Source of the DNA: Bombus terrestris
Lineage: Eukaryota > Arthropoda > Insecta > Hymenoptera > Apidae
Reading direction: 5' to 3'
Assembly: GCF_910591885.1 (NCBI RefSeq)
Contig: NC_063276.1
Coordinates: forward strand, 6,758,001 to 6,822,000
DNA length: 64,000 bases
Shown piece by piece: positions 53,198 to 64,000 of this stretch (the stretch's first letter is position 1; each line of letters opens with the position of its first letter). The translations under genes were made by a program, and so were the position numbers. A model generated the notes under the pieces. It did not search any database. It was not told where the DNA came from and saw only the letters and a program-made list of their open reading frames with translations.

Positions 53198-55446
53198 GTA
53201 ATATAGTATGTATAGTTATAGTAAGACTGTTATAGGAGAGAGTTATTCCAATCATGTAAGCTTCGATATTTAAAAATTCAATCTGGAACTTTGCACGGAA
53301 TAATCAAACTTGTTGTATACTAGACATCGGTCGTTTTTAATGTAATAACGAAAGGATATTAAGGATGTATCTTGCTTTTTATCACGTCTCTACCAACGAG
53401 ACAAACAGTCGGTTTTCAAATGTAGGTCGCTTAATAAATATTCATAGAATTACAAGCTGAATTACTTGGCCTGACTCAAATATGAGATTGAAATAACGCT
53501 ATTTTACCTTAACTTTCTTTAACGTGAGAAACAAAGCCTGTCGTGTTCGATGAAAAGCATCGACGACTCCGTGCGATCACGAAATTACCAGGTTTCATCA
53601 ATCTTTCCGCCCCGCGTAGGAGATAAAGCCGTGCACACAGGGGAAAAGCGTTCGACAGTCGATAACCACTTCATCAGCGCGAATTAATCCTGCACGCGTT
53701 GCTTTCAATGTCTCATTAGGTACATTATCACGGTGACATCCGCGTGCACAAACGCGAGCCAGCTTTCTCCATGATGAATGATTGAAATCAGCGGAACGTT
53801 AACTATGAAAGGAGAGCGGACCTCGATCGATAGACTATCGTGGGCTTAGACAATAATTAGGTGAAAACATCGACCCCTCCCGATCGGATTATCGATTGTA
53901 CGAGAGCATGGTCGCGTGTAAACCTCGCGCACGACTAGCTCGAACACGTAAGGGACTGGTTGCAACGTAATATGTGGCTCTCGTTGCGTTACATCGCGCG
54001 ATTATTATGTGACACACCTGTCCCGTGAAGTTTAGTTCCCCTTGTCGCAGTGTTTCTCAGTCTAAATGCCTAGAAGCTTTGGTATTAAACTCCGAGATAC
54101 GCGATCATTCCATAAGTAATTTACATATCTAACTTAAACTTAAGGCACGAACGTCTGTGAATATGTGTAACTTTAAACGAATGAAGTTTACTTCTTTCAT
54201 TGAATGATAATGTATTATCTTAGCCTCCTTGCGCTATTGAATTAACATTATTAGTGAAATTTTACAAGTTACCAATACTAATAAATACCTTTGCACAGTG
54301 GTAACAAGTTTGTTAACCAAACAAATTACATGTTCCCTTAATACCCTATATGATAAACAATTAGTTGTAACTTGTCAATTTACTAATACTATTAGTTGGT
54401 AAAAATTGTTGTATAAGGGAGTCTTTCAATTGTTTCATAATCTTTGAATTTCACTTTTCAAAAAATTATTAAAATTCAAAATATAAAAAAATAGGGAATG
54501 AAATTACTTACGGAACGACCTGATATAAATTGAATGGAAATTTTTTAACGAAGTACGAGAAAAACCTGAATTTTGCGAAATCGTTGTTACATTACTTTTT
54601 ACTGATTTATTTTCGAGGAAGTAAAAATGGGAGAAATGGGGTTAATCAGAATAATTGGAAATCGACTGAGAATCGACTAGCTGATGAAAAGCCGACCTAT
54701 CGAGTGTTGTGCGTAAAGTCAATTCATAGCTAGCAAACGAAGACTATTATTATATCTATTATTGCTATGTTATATATTTTACTCTGTCCTCTCCTTGCAA
54801 AACCAATATTGCACCTCACAGGGGCGAGCTGCGTTTGTAATTCATCGTTCCGAATCTAATAAATCGAGTTGAATTACATTTACAATACCGGTGTATCTCG
54901 ATTTCGTGAAAACATCATATGTCGATGAACGTTTGTTACCGAAAGAAAAATATGATCGAATATCTATTCGTTTAAATTATTTTTATGTCGTTTATTTTGG
55001 ATTGAAGCATTTATCGCCGATCGTGGTATCCATTTTGAACTACGTACAGCGCATAGTTTATTCGATTATTACGTGAAAACATTATTTTTTACTCCTCAAA
55101 GGTGTAACGTTTAGATGTTTTAACGAAGCGGTAAGTTGCGCGGAATGTATTGTGCGCTAATATCTAATAATCGATTGCTCATGCATTTACGTAGAAATTA
55201 TTATACAACGAACACATAATTTATGCGAGTTCTACATGTAATCTATTTTCTGACATATAAGAAAGTTTTATTAGGTTATGATGAAATTTTAGATTGAAAT
55301 AACTAGATAATTTACTTGCTCATGTAATAATAGACAAACTTGATTGCTACACGTATGAGTATAAATTACCAGAAATTGGTACCAGATGAAAGAAAATTAA
55401 CTTTTATCCCTCAATTATGTGTAATCTGATCTTCTCTCTGTTCCAG

Positions 55447-55568
55447 GGTCTTTAAGATGAGGCTTACGAGGGATACGAGCTTATTCGATGAAAACGTGGT
55501 CTTCGAGGGATCAAATGGTCGACAAATTGCGTTCGACCCATTGCACGCCTACAGCGGAACCCTTGAGG
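55447..55568 (+). CDS. ADAM10: ADAM10/kuzbanian-family metalloprotease, coding exon 3 (prodomain)
   Basis: The exon (122 nt) follows a strong acceptor (CTGTTCCAG), completes the split Arg82 codon (AG|G) and ends in phase 1 at a consensus donor GAGG|GTAAGT (GT at 55569). It encodes residues 83-122. The family signature is V-F-K-M-R-L-T-R-D-T-S-L-F at 83-95, close to the F-x-L-R-(L/M)-x-R-D-T-S-L-F block of ADAM10 prodomains. Next come a V-V-F-E-G strand and a short loop, then F-D-P-L-H-A-Y-S-G-T-L-E at 111-122, the counterpart of the D-T-S-H-I-Y-T-G-H motif, with Pro-Leu in place of Thr-Ser. The trailing G predicts a Gly-like next codon. Only about one sixth of a normal ADAM10 (roughly 750 residues or more) is in the window. 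The His-Glu-x-x-His zinc site and later domains are not here. Confidence 0.87.
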
Positions 55569-56085
55569 GTAAGTGGGCAACGAGTTTGTTAGAATTTTTT
55601 TAGTGGAAAAGGGGCATCGCGAGCGAACAGGCACGATCGGTAATAGCACAGAGGTAATCCATTAAAACGAAACGCGCTTGAATGTGAACATTAAGCGAAA
55701 TCGCTATAAAATAAAACGGGAGAGCCTGGCATTTGATTTCCAACATTTTTGAAGAGCCCGGTTCATTATGCTGAAATTGTCAGAACTGCGCGGTTCTCGA
55801 TGTCAAAGTAAAAGAAAATAATAATCGCGCGGTCCTCGCGTTTGCTTGAAATTACATACATTACCACTCGGCGAAATATTCCTCACAGTAAGGGATAAAA
55901 AACAATCTCTCAACTTTCATTTAGTTTAAAGGTGAACAATTTTTGTTACCGTGGCAACTCGTTGCCGTAATTCAATTATCCATTCGCTGATTACCGTGGA
56001 TATTTCAACTCGGACTACTTTCAAACGTTTGCGGTTCATTTTCCTCGGAATTTTTTCTCGCATTTTTCATATATTTAAACGTACT

Positions 56086-56149
56086 AAAAAAAAAGAAAAA
56101 AGAAAGAAAAAGAAAGAAGAGAGAAAAAGAGAAGGGAAACGAAGAAAAA
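56086..56149 (+). repeat. Purine microsatellite-like tract
   Basis: A/G-only run with AAAG, GAAAAA and GAAGAGAG words. It yields a Lys/Glu/Arg-rich frame that is not a gene. Confidence 0.75.
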
Positions 56150-57074
56150 AATGTATTATAGAAGAAAATACAGTGTACGATAACCAACAAGGGATCGAGC
56201 TTTGAACCGGACGCATCCAACGAGAAATTCACGCGCTGACTCTAATGAAAGCACTTCGCGCTTATTTCTGAATCTTCTAGTCGGCGGATGGAGGAAAAAA
56301 GAGGCGAATTCCGGTTGGTCGGTGGTGAAAGAGCCACTAGACGATTCCCTTTCTTTCTTAACCAAGATCCTGCCAGTGAAATTAAAATGCAGACGTGAAT
56401 CGATTCGCTATAGTCTGGCCGGAGTTTTCGACCGGTTTTCCCCAACGAAATATCGCGACGATATTAAGCTGTATATATACTGGCTTGTTCGCGAGGATTC
56501 ATCGTGAGTGTCGGTCAAATAGATCGATAGATAGTTGGGAACTATTCTCGTCTCTGGGGAGGTTAAAAATTCCTCTAAAAAATACTGCAAACAGTTACTG
56601 GATGAATAATCGAAATTAAAGCGCCCAAAGATATTTGACCAAAATATTCTCGTTCGTCACATATTTTCGCCGGCATGTTTTTTCATTTTCGATTAACGTA
56701 GCACGAGCGTCCACAAGAGCAACCTGCAATATTTTTTAATACAATGCAGCGTCAGTTGTCACGAGCAGATGGCACACAGCATCGAGATTCGAGTCACGTG
56801 GACGTTTCTCGCGCGTGTTATTCGATTACATCAATTTTAAAGCCCCTCTCTCTCTTGCTCCTCCTTTACGGACGCACGGACGACGCGTAACGAAATTTCA
56901 ATAACGTGTAACATAATTACACGCGCGACCATTTGAATATCGAAATCGCTGGCGAAAAGCACGGCCGATTCGTCCGTGTTCCACGTTTCGTTGCAACTTT
57001 GAACCCACCGAAAGCGTGATAAATTCTGTAATAAATTCTCGAGAAAATTTGCGGCCATTGAATTTCATCGCGAC

Positions 57075-57350
57075 TGTCTTATCCCTTTCTGTCATTTTTT
57101 TTCCTCGCGGCCTATCGTTCCTCCACATCCCTTCCAATTTCTCGTTTTACGCCGCGGGACTCTCTTTTCCGTTCTCGCCTTGCTCTTTGTTTATTCTATT
57201 CTCCCTCTCCTCCTCTCGCTCTGTCGCTCTTCATCTTTTTTTTATTTCGCGTATCTTTCTGTTTGCTTCTATTTCATACTTCTTTTCCTGCCCCTCTACA
57301 CCTCTGCTTGTCCCTCTTTTTTGCGTTTGTTACCTCTCTCGTGGCAACGA
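57075..57350 (+). repeat. Long pyrimidine-rich tract
   Basis: About 275 bases dominated by C and T on the + strand (CTCTTTT, CCCTCTCC, TTTTTTTT), ending shortly before CGATACAG at 57348-57355. The Phe/Leu/Ser-rich frames through it are compositional. Confidence 0.65.
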
Positions 57351-57355
57351 TACAG

Positions 57356-57453
57356 CAAGCCAAGTGGGTTATTGGATGGTTTCCAATATGCCGGCTCGCT
57401 CGACCACTGCGGTACTTTATGCGCCCTCGTATCATTTCCACGGTTTTTACGAG
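57356..57453 (+). other. Exon-like segment of unknown status
   Basis: Preceded by a very long pyrimidine tract and ACAG, followed by GAG|GTGACG. Entered in phase 1 as exon 3 requires, it stays open for 32 codons (A-S-Q-V-G-Y-W-M-V-S-N-M ... H-G-F-Y-E) and ends in phase 0. The translation does not resemble the next expected ADAM10 prodomain block, and the other two frames are open too, so it is probably a decoy or at most an alternative exon. Confidence 0.15.
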
Positions 57454-60400
57454 GTGACGTTGCTCCTGGCCAGAGTGGCTCGTTGACAAGCCTGGGTAAT
57501 TTTTAAGAAATTTTTAGACACCGAGTGCTACTAACAAGCTTAACATACTTGAATGGGGATAAAAGTGGAATCCTTTAAATATGATTGTCATCGATAAACG
57601 AAACAAACATTTAATGAGGCAGCGTTGCTGTCAATTAACGATATTGAAATTTTTATTCAGTTTGAGTTTGAGTCTAAATTATATTTTGACAATCCATTTA
57701 TGTATCTACTTTATTTAAAAAAATTGAATGAACTTATTACTGAACCTAATAGAAGATAAGAACAACGAATGGACTCAATTTCTACGAAATATTAGTGAAT
57801 TTTCTATTACTTACGATTAGCAACTAGAGTTTATACATAAAGTAACATACTTTTATAATTTTATCACTTTCTGTAAAATACGATATTTAGAAGAGTGACT
57901 TGTGAAATTTTGAGTATTGGATAACCATTTATTGCAGTTTACGATAATGTGCTACATCGGCGAGTCCAAATTAACGTGAATTAATGTTCTTGCAGTACTA
58001 TATTCGGAATAATATCAGGATAATAAAACCAATGAAAAGGAACTACGGTCGTGCCCTGTACAGGGTACTTGTCTTCGAATAAATTGGCCCAGGTTCGATT
58101 TCAGAGAGAGAGAGGCAGTGTGTGTGTATTTTTGTTTTTTGCGAATTTCACCTATTTAATTCGATCCTCTCTCCGTGCAGAGTTTTTCCAAACTGAGAAA
58201 ACCAACAATTATTTTCTATTAGGAAGAAAGAATAAAATGATTTCATATATAAATATCCTAAAAATGAAGATGCACGTATTTCCGAATAAAATGTCGTTAT
58301 ACGACTGTGATAAATATAGCTTACATGTGTTAAATAATACTTAAATAATATAACAGTGTAACAAAACTGGTGGGTAGAAATTTAAAAAAATTCAATCAAA
58401 ATGTCCGTGTCAAAGAAATCCAAAAACTGAACAACTGAGAATACAGAATATACATAAAAAAAAAGTGGCTAAAAATCTTCTACAGCAGTCGAACAAATAT
58501 GGAATTAAAAACATAAAAATACGAATTGGTCGTTTTTTAAATACGTTATTTAATCTGTCACTTATGGCGCAAAATACTGTGTGCATATAATAAATAAAAT
58601 TGACAGTTCTATTAACTATTAACTACTAAGCTAATAAGCGTTTTAATACATCTATGAACAACTAATTCAATAACATTATTATAATGAAATGTATAGAATA
58701 TTGATATCTGGAACACTGTGATGTCCAATTAATAAGTCACCATACGTACAGAAAGTAGGAAATTAAATAAAGGGGTGCAGTGGTTGATTCGATTTAGAAT
58801 GTTGCAGTCGCGTGTAAACACGTGTGCGGAAGTCAAATAGCGAGTACGGGCGGCTAATATGAGCACTCAAAATTCAATGTAACAGTGTAAACCTAAGCAA
58901 ACGAAGCATCGAGCTTTAACAGGGCCTGGCATAAAAGCAAGTACACTCGCTGAAGGAGTAAATCGAGTTGAAAATCCGAAACTTTGTGAAGTCCCTTCCT
59001 CGTTGGCGTCTCAAAACTCCTCCCTTTTAGCAACAGGACCGTCTGCATGCGTCATACTATGTTTCTGTGTGCTTCTTTCTCCCTATACATATAAAAACCT
59101 GCACCATGGTCCCGAGTCCCGAGTACACGTTTACACCTATGTTTATGGCTACCTTACACGGACAAACGTTATCACAGGTTGCCCTTAGAACTGTATCCAT
59201 ACCGAAATACAACAAAAGTCCGTCTCCGTTCCCTTTATACACTTTTCGACAAATATAAAATTTAAAAACTCGTATTCTTTCCGGGTCACCGGTGCCGCGC
59301 ACGTAACGCCGCGTTTTCCACGCTAAAAGCGTGAAAATTGAAAGACGCAGATCTAAATTTCATCGGCGCGTAAATTTTTTGCCGAACGGCAAAAGAGAGA
59401 AAAACGCGGAAAACGAGAAATTCTTCCGCGCTTGCTTTGTAAAGCGAATTTTTCGCTCGTTCGTTGTTTAAAAAAATTTTACTTTCGTGAACGGTTATAG
59501 TTGCTCGTAACCACTTCTGTTTTTAATTCAACTCGATGTAAAACAATGACATTGTAGTCAATCGACGATTTGTTGTAAAGTGGAAATTGCATAATAACGC
59601 GACGATACCTCGGTTATACGGCAACCTCATAGAAGATAACGAAAATCCGTGTAAAGGATATAAATATTCATAGTCTGGGCGTAATGAATGTATCACCTCG
59701 GCGAGGGGCACGAGCACCGTGATTAAAAGTGCATTGCCACGACAAAAAATTGACGGGGCGATACATTTTTCTAATTAAAACTTGAAAGCGGCTGGTAATT
59801 TCTCTTGGATTTTATCCTAATGTACTATTTGAAATAGCCAAGCCGGGAGTGAAACATTCGAGATTTAGCTCTTGAGACATTATGTCATCGTTTTAACGAT
59901 ATTAACGTGTATTTAAGTGAGAGTTGGAAACGGAGACGAAAATATTTCTCTCTGCCTGAGTCGAAATCAAGAAAGTCCTGTGTCAGAAATGCGTCTTTTG
60001 CGCTCACGAGAGCTTTAAAACGACAAAAATATTCAAGAATCAAGGTATTTTTACCAAACTATTATTTAGAATGACGCGAGGAAGGATTCGATGTTAATTT
60101 CGTATTAATTTTAACGCTTTCATAGACGCCTGGTTTTCGATATCGGTGAAAACACAGTGTTCCGGTATTAAGAGAATAGGACCGCGTTTACTCGATCCCG
60201 TTATTTATTAACTATTCGTTATTAATTAAGCTCGTTGCGCGTGTATACAATCAATCACGGAATTACAACACCAGCCATGATTCATTTCTATTTAATGCGT
60301 TTAATTATGTTCGATTCGCTAAAACACGAAATGTTTTCCAAATATTAAAACCATCATCGCTATGAGAAATGTATATTAATTTTGCACTGGCTGCGTGTAA

Positions 60401-61394
60401 ACAAACTTGAATTACACGATACATTTAGCACATCGTAACGTTTCGTCACTATATGATAAAACGCCATTAATTTTGCCATTCATTAACCTACGTTTCACCT
60501 ATCTTGGATTAAAAGATTGACATCAAAACGAATGTATCTGAATATAAAAGAGACTAGACCGGAAATAGAAGCGTGAACTGAATCCAAACACGGACGAACC
60601 ACTAAATCGGTGAAGCTTCGTGACAGCTCGTCGAAAGGAGTTTCTGAATTTATTAGGATTCCTATCTTTTAAAATTCGCGAATAACAAGCCTGAAAAGAG
60701 GGAAACAAAGTTTCAATTTAAGTGAGTTGTTTGCACGCTAATCCCCGATTAGCTCAGTCATCGGTCCACTGTCTAATAAAAGGCAGTCGTCCGTCATCCG
60801 CTCTTCATAATCCTCTCGTAAATTAGCATCGAAACGACAACTTCTCCGAAAATACGGATGAAACCAGGAATCTTTAGACGAACGACGATCGTACAATGAC
60901 GTTTTCTTCGTTCATCGACGCTAGAGCGCTAAATGGCTATTTTGCAATGTCCTTGGATGCTTCCCGCGGTGTTCGACAGAAGGGGCGGGGATATTTTTAA
61001 TCATCTAAGAGTCACGAGGCAGCCGAGAAGAAAGGAAAAAGAAACGTCCGCATAGAGAGGGGAAACGTCACTTACGAGGAATTGCAATTTTCTTTAAAGA
61101 CGTCGAAAGATGAGGAAACCACCCCTACGATCACCACCCTCGCCACCATCGGTGTCGAGCGAATTCAACGCCGTTGTGCACATCTCTACCGAACCATTCG
61201 TCGAAAGCAATTTCCATCTACGAATAGTTTTCATCGACTGCCATCCAAACTCTATGACTTAGATTCGTGGCTTGGAACTTTCTGTTCTCACCGCGTTTGT
61301 CATGCAGTCTGCTAAGGTTGTCTCCCGTTTCCAAATATTGCACGTTGTTGGAGGACTGTTCTCTATAGCATATTCTAGTATATACGATATTGTC

Positions 61395-61410
61395 TACACG
61401 ATATCGTGTA
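61395..61410. repeat. 16-bp perfect palindrome
   Basis: TACACGATATCGTGTA is perfectly self-complementary, and the flanking TATACGATAT just upstream gives a second way to pair. Possible dimeric factor site or cruciform; function unknown. Confidence 0.7.
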
Positions 61411-62579
61411 TATGCCGTTGGATGTTGAAACTCTGTGTGAATATTGTATTTAAACCTTGTGCCGTGTTAAAACTCTAATGTACTGTTACCAGCTATCTGT
61501 GAGAAAAGCAGTCTGTAGTATCCTTTTCCTTTATATCCTTAACGCGACGTTTCTCTGGGGGAGTGGTAATGTATTACTCTTAAAGCGTATGAAATTTATG
61601 ACAGGATACTTGTTACTGAAGCGTGGAAAAGTAAAAGCTACAAATGCTATCTAAATCCGCTACAAACTCTTTAAATCATATACTACCTCAACGTTGGTAA
61701 ACGAATGGCCGAAAAGCTAAAATCTGTTTTTAAAAATAATAATTTCCTTTGAACATGTCATAAACCTGGCCAACGTCCAACACAGTCGATGGATAAATGC
61801 AGGAACGGTTATTCCGTGGCTGACAGGATCGCCTCTCTGTTTAAGGAAAGCAAACACTATGGTGGTAATTGGAACACGATGGGAGTACCTTCCGCTTTCT
61901 AGCTGGTCCCTATCTATACCCGTAACGAAGGGATGAGTAGGTAGCTTCGCTTTACCGAGACATCTCGTTAGAAACGACGCGTCTTAATTATGTTGTCGAC
62001 CTGCTGGATTAGGTTTTCTGACAGAATCCTGGCGTGGAGAATTGTCTAGAGGCGTGTAGTCACCGTCGTGTCGGGGATTTAACGTCCACGAACTCCGAAG
62101 GCGGTGACTTACTCACCTTTGGTGCTACATGATTCCCTCTTCGTATAAGCGTACCATTACAATCCAAGTCTCTTGAAATTCAGAGTTGTTCGAAGTGGAA
62201 ATAGAATCGCTAAATTCTCATTCTAAAATATAATACAACGGATAATAATACAAATAATTTGAAGCGTTTTTTTTTTTCAAAGAACTTGTCTCACAACCGC
62301 CGAAAAGTTTTATGACACATTATATACTTCAAAAAGATTCAGTATTTAAGATATGGATTATGAACTTCAAATTAAATGCTAACAGCAATTGGATCAATTA
62401 TTAAATATCGTTTCCGCGTAGAATACTTTATGATGAGAGTGTCGTAATCGAACTTGTACTCCGACATCGTTAAGACAAAGGAGTGAAGATGTGCGGAAAT
62501 TGCGGCAATCTCTACGATTTAATCGTCCAGCCTAGTCGAAATTGTCTATTTATAATTATCAGAGAGACAAAGACAGGAC

Positions 62580-62916
62580 AGCGGTGGGTGGAGAGGAGGC
62601 AGGGCGCACGATACCTTTGAGGGCTGTATGTCTCTTTCGTTATGAATGAATCCGGCAATGAGTTGGCACGGTACCAAAGGATTTCCAGGTGGCCGCGAAA
62701 TTAAGCTCGACCCCGGGCTGGAATCCTCGACTGCAATCTATGCTTCACTGAATTTACTGTCCTCTACTTCCACGACCCGTAGACGACATCCACCCCGTTT
62801 CACCCTCTCCGTCGCCCACCGCAACCACCGTGACAACCCCTCCCTTCCGATGTTCCAGCCCGCGCTCAGCCACACGGGGGTCTCCTAGAAGCGTCGTTCC
62901 TAACCTTCGTCTCGAA
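62580..62916 (+). promoter_or_regulatory. CpG-rich, C-rich segment ending at a strong donor-like site
   Basis: The segment is markedly richer in C and CpG than the surrounding intron. Its last part ends CTCGAA|GTAAGT (GT near 62917). It carries an 81-codon frame from 62646 with no recognised domain (Ser/Thr/Arg/His-rich, compositional). It could be an internal promoter with a noncoding first exon for a shorter ADAM transcript, or simply a GC-rich islet. Confidence 0.2.
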
Positions 62917-63947
62917 GTAAGTCCTGCCAGCTGCTACCAGGATGATTACTTCTTCATATTTTACGCTCCGCCGACCGCCACCTCTCATCATCTTGTTCGC
63001 CATGCTCTCGCGGAGTTTGCCCGTACGCTCGCCAACGTAGAGGGGTCAAGTCGCTTCTTCCACCACAGCAATCCACTCTGCCGGTTACTCCTCGGCCCAG
63101 CGGTAAAAGAGCTATCCCCCTTCTCCGGACCCTTCTATCTAGAGATGAAAATTTAATCAGGACCGATATCAGAATGCGAAATGAGACAGAGATTCTTTAG
63201 AATAATTTGTGATTGAAACTTTTTAGAATGGCCATATATTAAGAGCTTAGAAACCAATAAGTGTTTCATTGATAAATTTTTAGACATTTGTAGAAGATTC
63301 AAAGGTACAAAAATGCGAAGAATACACGTAAAGTGGAGATATATGTAAAATATTGAATATACAGCTCTTTGTTAAAGATCTGGTAGGTGAAACGTTCACT
63401 CTCTAAGTTCTTCTTCTCTAATTCTTTAATGTATACAGTCCATTCAACGTATTTCACCTATATACGTGAAATAAAGCAGCAGAAATTAGCAACAGGAGAA
63501 GGGAGAGGACGCAGGTAATATAGGAACGCGTGTAGACAGATCTCGCTTTATTTCGTGTTTTATTTTAGGTACACGTAATGTAGAAGAATTTAAGTATTCG
63601 TATAAGTATATAAGAACAGCTCTTCTTAAAATATCTAACAAGGGATTGTATTTGTTTATTTCTTTAATATATTTATTAAAAATGATTTGTCATGCAAATA
63701 CCTTTTTAATATCAAAACCTTCACAGTTTAGCCACTATATTATAATGATTAAATGAATATGAATGTGAATGTGAATGAAGTGACACATGTTATTTTTAAT
63801 AAGAGATTAATTTGCATATTACATCTAGTTTGATACCTGATATTCGTTTCTTATTTTATCGACCACCAAATATTTTAAAAGAACTTTTCGTTTTATCTGA
63901 TCTTAAATAAAAATTGCCAAGTAGAACCATCGTTCAGTTTGTCTCAG

Positions 63948-64000
63948 GTATTGACATTTACAGTGACAAAGCAGCAGAAGATTACGAGGATGGAATCGAA
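63948..64000 (+). CDS. Possible partial next exon at the window edge
   Basis: After GTTTGTCTCAG the sequence continues GT-ATT-GAC-ATT..., so the phase-1 G from exon 3 would give a Gly codon, as the family predicts. The frame then stays open to the window end (G-I-D-I-Y-S-D-K-A-A-E-D-Y-E-D-G-I-E). The acidic translation does not match the known ADAM10 prodomain, the pyrimidine tract is short, and a 17-codon open run is easily chance. A second AG at 63962-63963 is an alternative acceptor. Confidence 0.15.

Larger units (their letters stand above)
42633..55446 (+). other. Intron 2 of the ADAM10-like gene (12,814 bp)
   Basis: Begins GTTCGT and ends CTCTCTGTTCCAG. It contains a possible DNA-transposon relic at 43023-43484, the degenerate repeat family at about 44041-44235 and 47178-48210, a TAAT-dense segment near 48960-49200, a purine tract at 51010-51155 and a short AT microsatellite at 53183-53197. 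A strong pyrimidine tract with TTTTTAG at about 48615-48658 resembles an acceptor but is not followed by a recognisable exon. No coding exon was identified. Confidence 0.7.
55569..64000 (+). other. Intron 3 of the ADAM10-like gene (at least 8.4 kb, runs to or near the window end)
   Basis: Begins GTAAGT. No segment translates into the next expected prodomain block (a G-S-x-x-D-G-x-F-E-G-like motif), so the next family exon is probably beyond 64000. Contents: a purine tract at 56086-56149, a long pyrimidine tract at 57075-57350 followed by an exon-like segment, a 16-bp perfect palindrome at 61395-61410, a CpG-rich segment at 62580-62916 and a possible acceptor at 63946-63947. Confidence 0.6.

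Noticed and set aside
57016..57486. 156-codon hydrophobic frame that looks membrane-like
   Set aside because: Hydrophobicity comes from the pyrimidine tract (Phe/Leu/Ser codons), and all three frames are open there.
62646..63156. Two overlapping frames rich in Ser, Thr, Pro and Arg
   Set aside because: Compositional effect of C-rich sequence; no homology pattern recognised, kept only as a possible regulatory islet.
1..64000. tRNA genes, rRNA, CRISPR arrays, intact transposases
   Set aside because: Scanned for T-loop-like GGTTCGA words with partner A boxes, regular spaced repeats and transposase-like frames. Only isolated words were found, with no complete element. A covariance-model scan would be the decisive test.

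Overview
The window looks like a stretch of an insect nuclear genome. It is AT-rich overall but full of CpG dinucleotides, almost free of recognisable transposons, has no bacterial-style gene packing, and carries short coding exons with canonical GT-AG junctions separated by introns of 12 to 24 kb. This fits a hymenopteran such as a bee, but the lineage is inferred from composition and one gene, not proven.

One gene can be supported well: the 5' part of an ADAM10/kuzbanian-family membrane metalloprotease on the + strand. Three coding exons (18207-18297, 42479-42632, 55447-55568) join without breaking the reading frame. The junction codons are split G|CG and AG|G, and the last exon ends in phase 1. 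Together they encode about 122 residues: a signal peptide followed by the first part of the prodomain, with the family pattern I-R-H-Y ... Y-D-T ... L-R-E-H, a basic R-S-R-R cluster, then M-R-L-T-R-D-T-S-L-F and H-A-Y-S-G-T-L-E. The catalytic, disintegrin, transmembrane and cytoplasmic parts must lie beyond 64000. Introns 1 and 2 are 24.2 kb and 12.8 kb, and intron 3 is at least 8.4 kb if no further exon lies in the window.

Upstream, 17640-18206 is a plausible promoter and purine-rich leader with initiator-like TCAGT motifs, GAGA tracts and two very short upstream ORFs. A second promoter-like region lies at 3160-3583 (GC-rich, with a full CRE TGACGTCA, a CACGTG and a strong donor). At 721-795 there is an isolated signal-peptide-like first-exon candidate that ends at a good donor in phase 0. 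It cannot splice directly to the ADAM exon 2, so its owner is unknown.

The remaining sequence is intronic or intergenic. It holds several eroded local tandem duplications (periods of about 130-330 bp), a degenerate about 330-bp unit array at 47178-48210 with a separate copy near 44050, a possible pogo-like terminal-inverted-repeat relic at 43023-43484, simple purine or pyrimidine tracts, and small hairpins. I found no convincing tRNA, rRNA, CRISPR array or intact transposase. Most open frames are low-complexity or chance frames. I see no clearly novel multi-gene system here.
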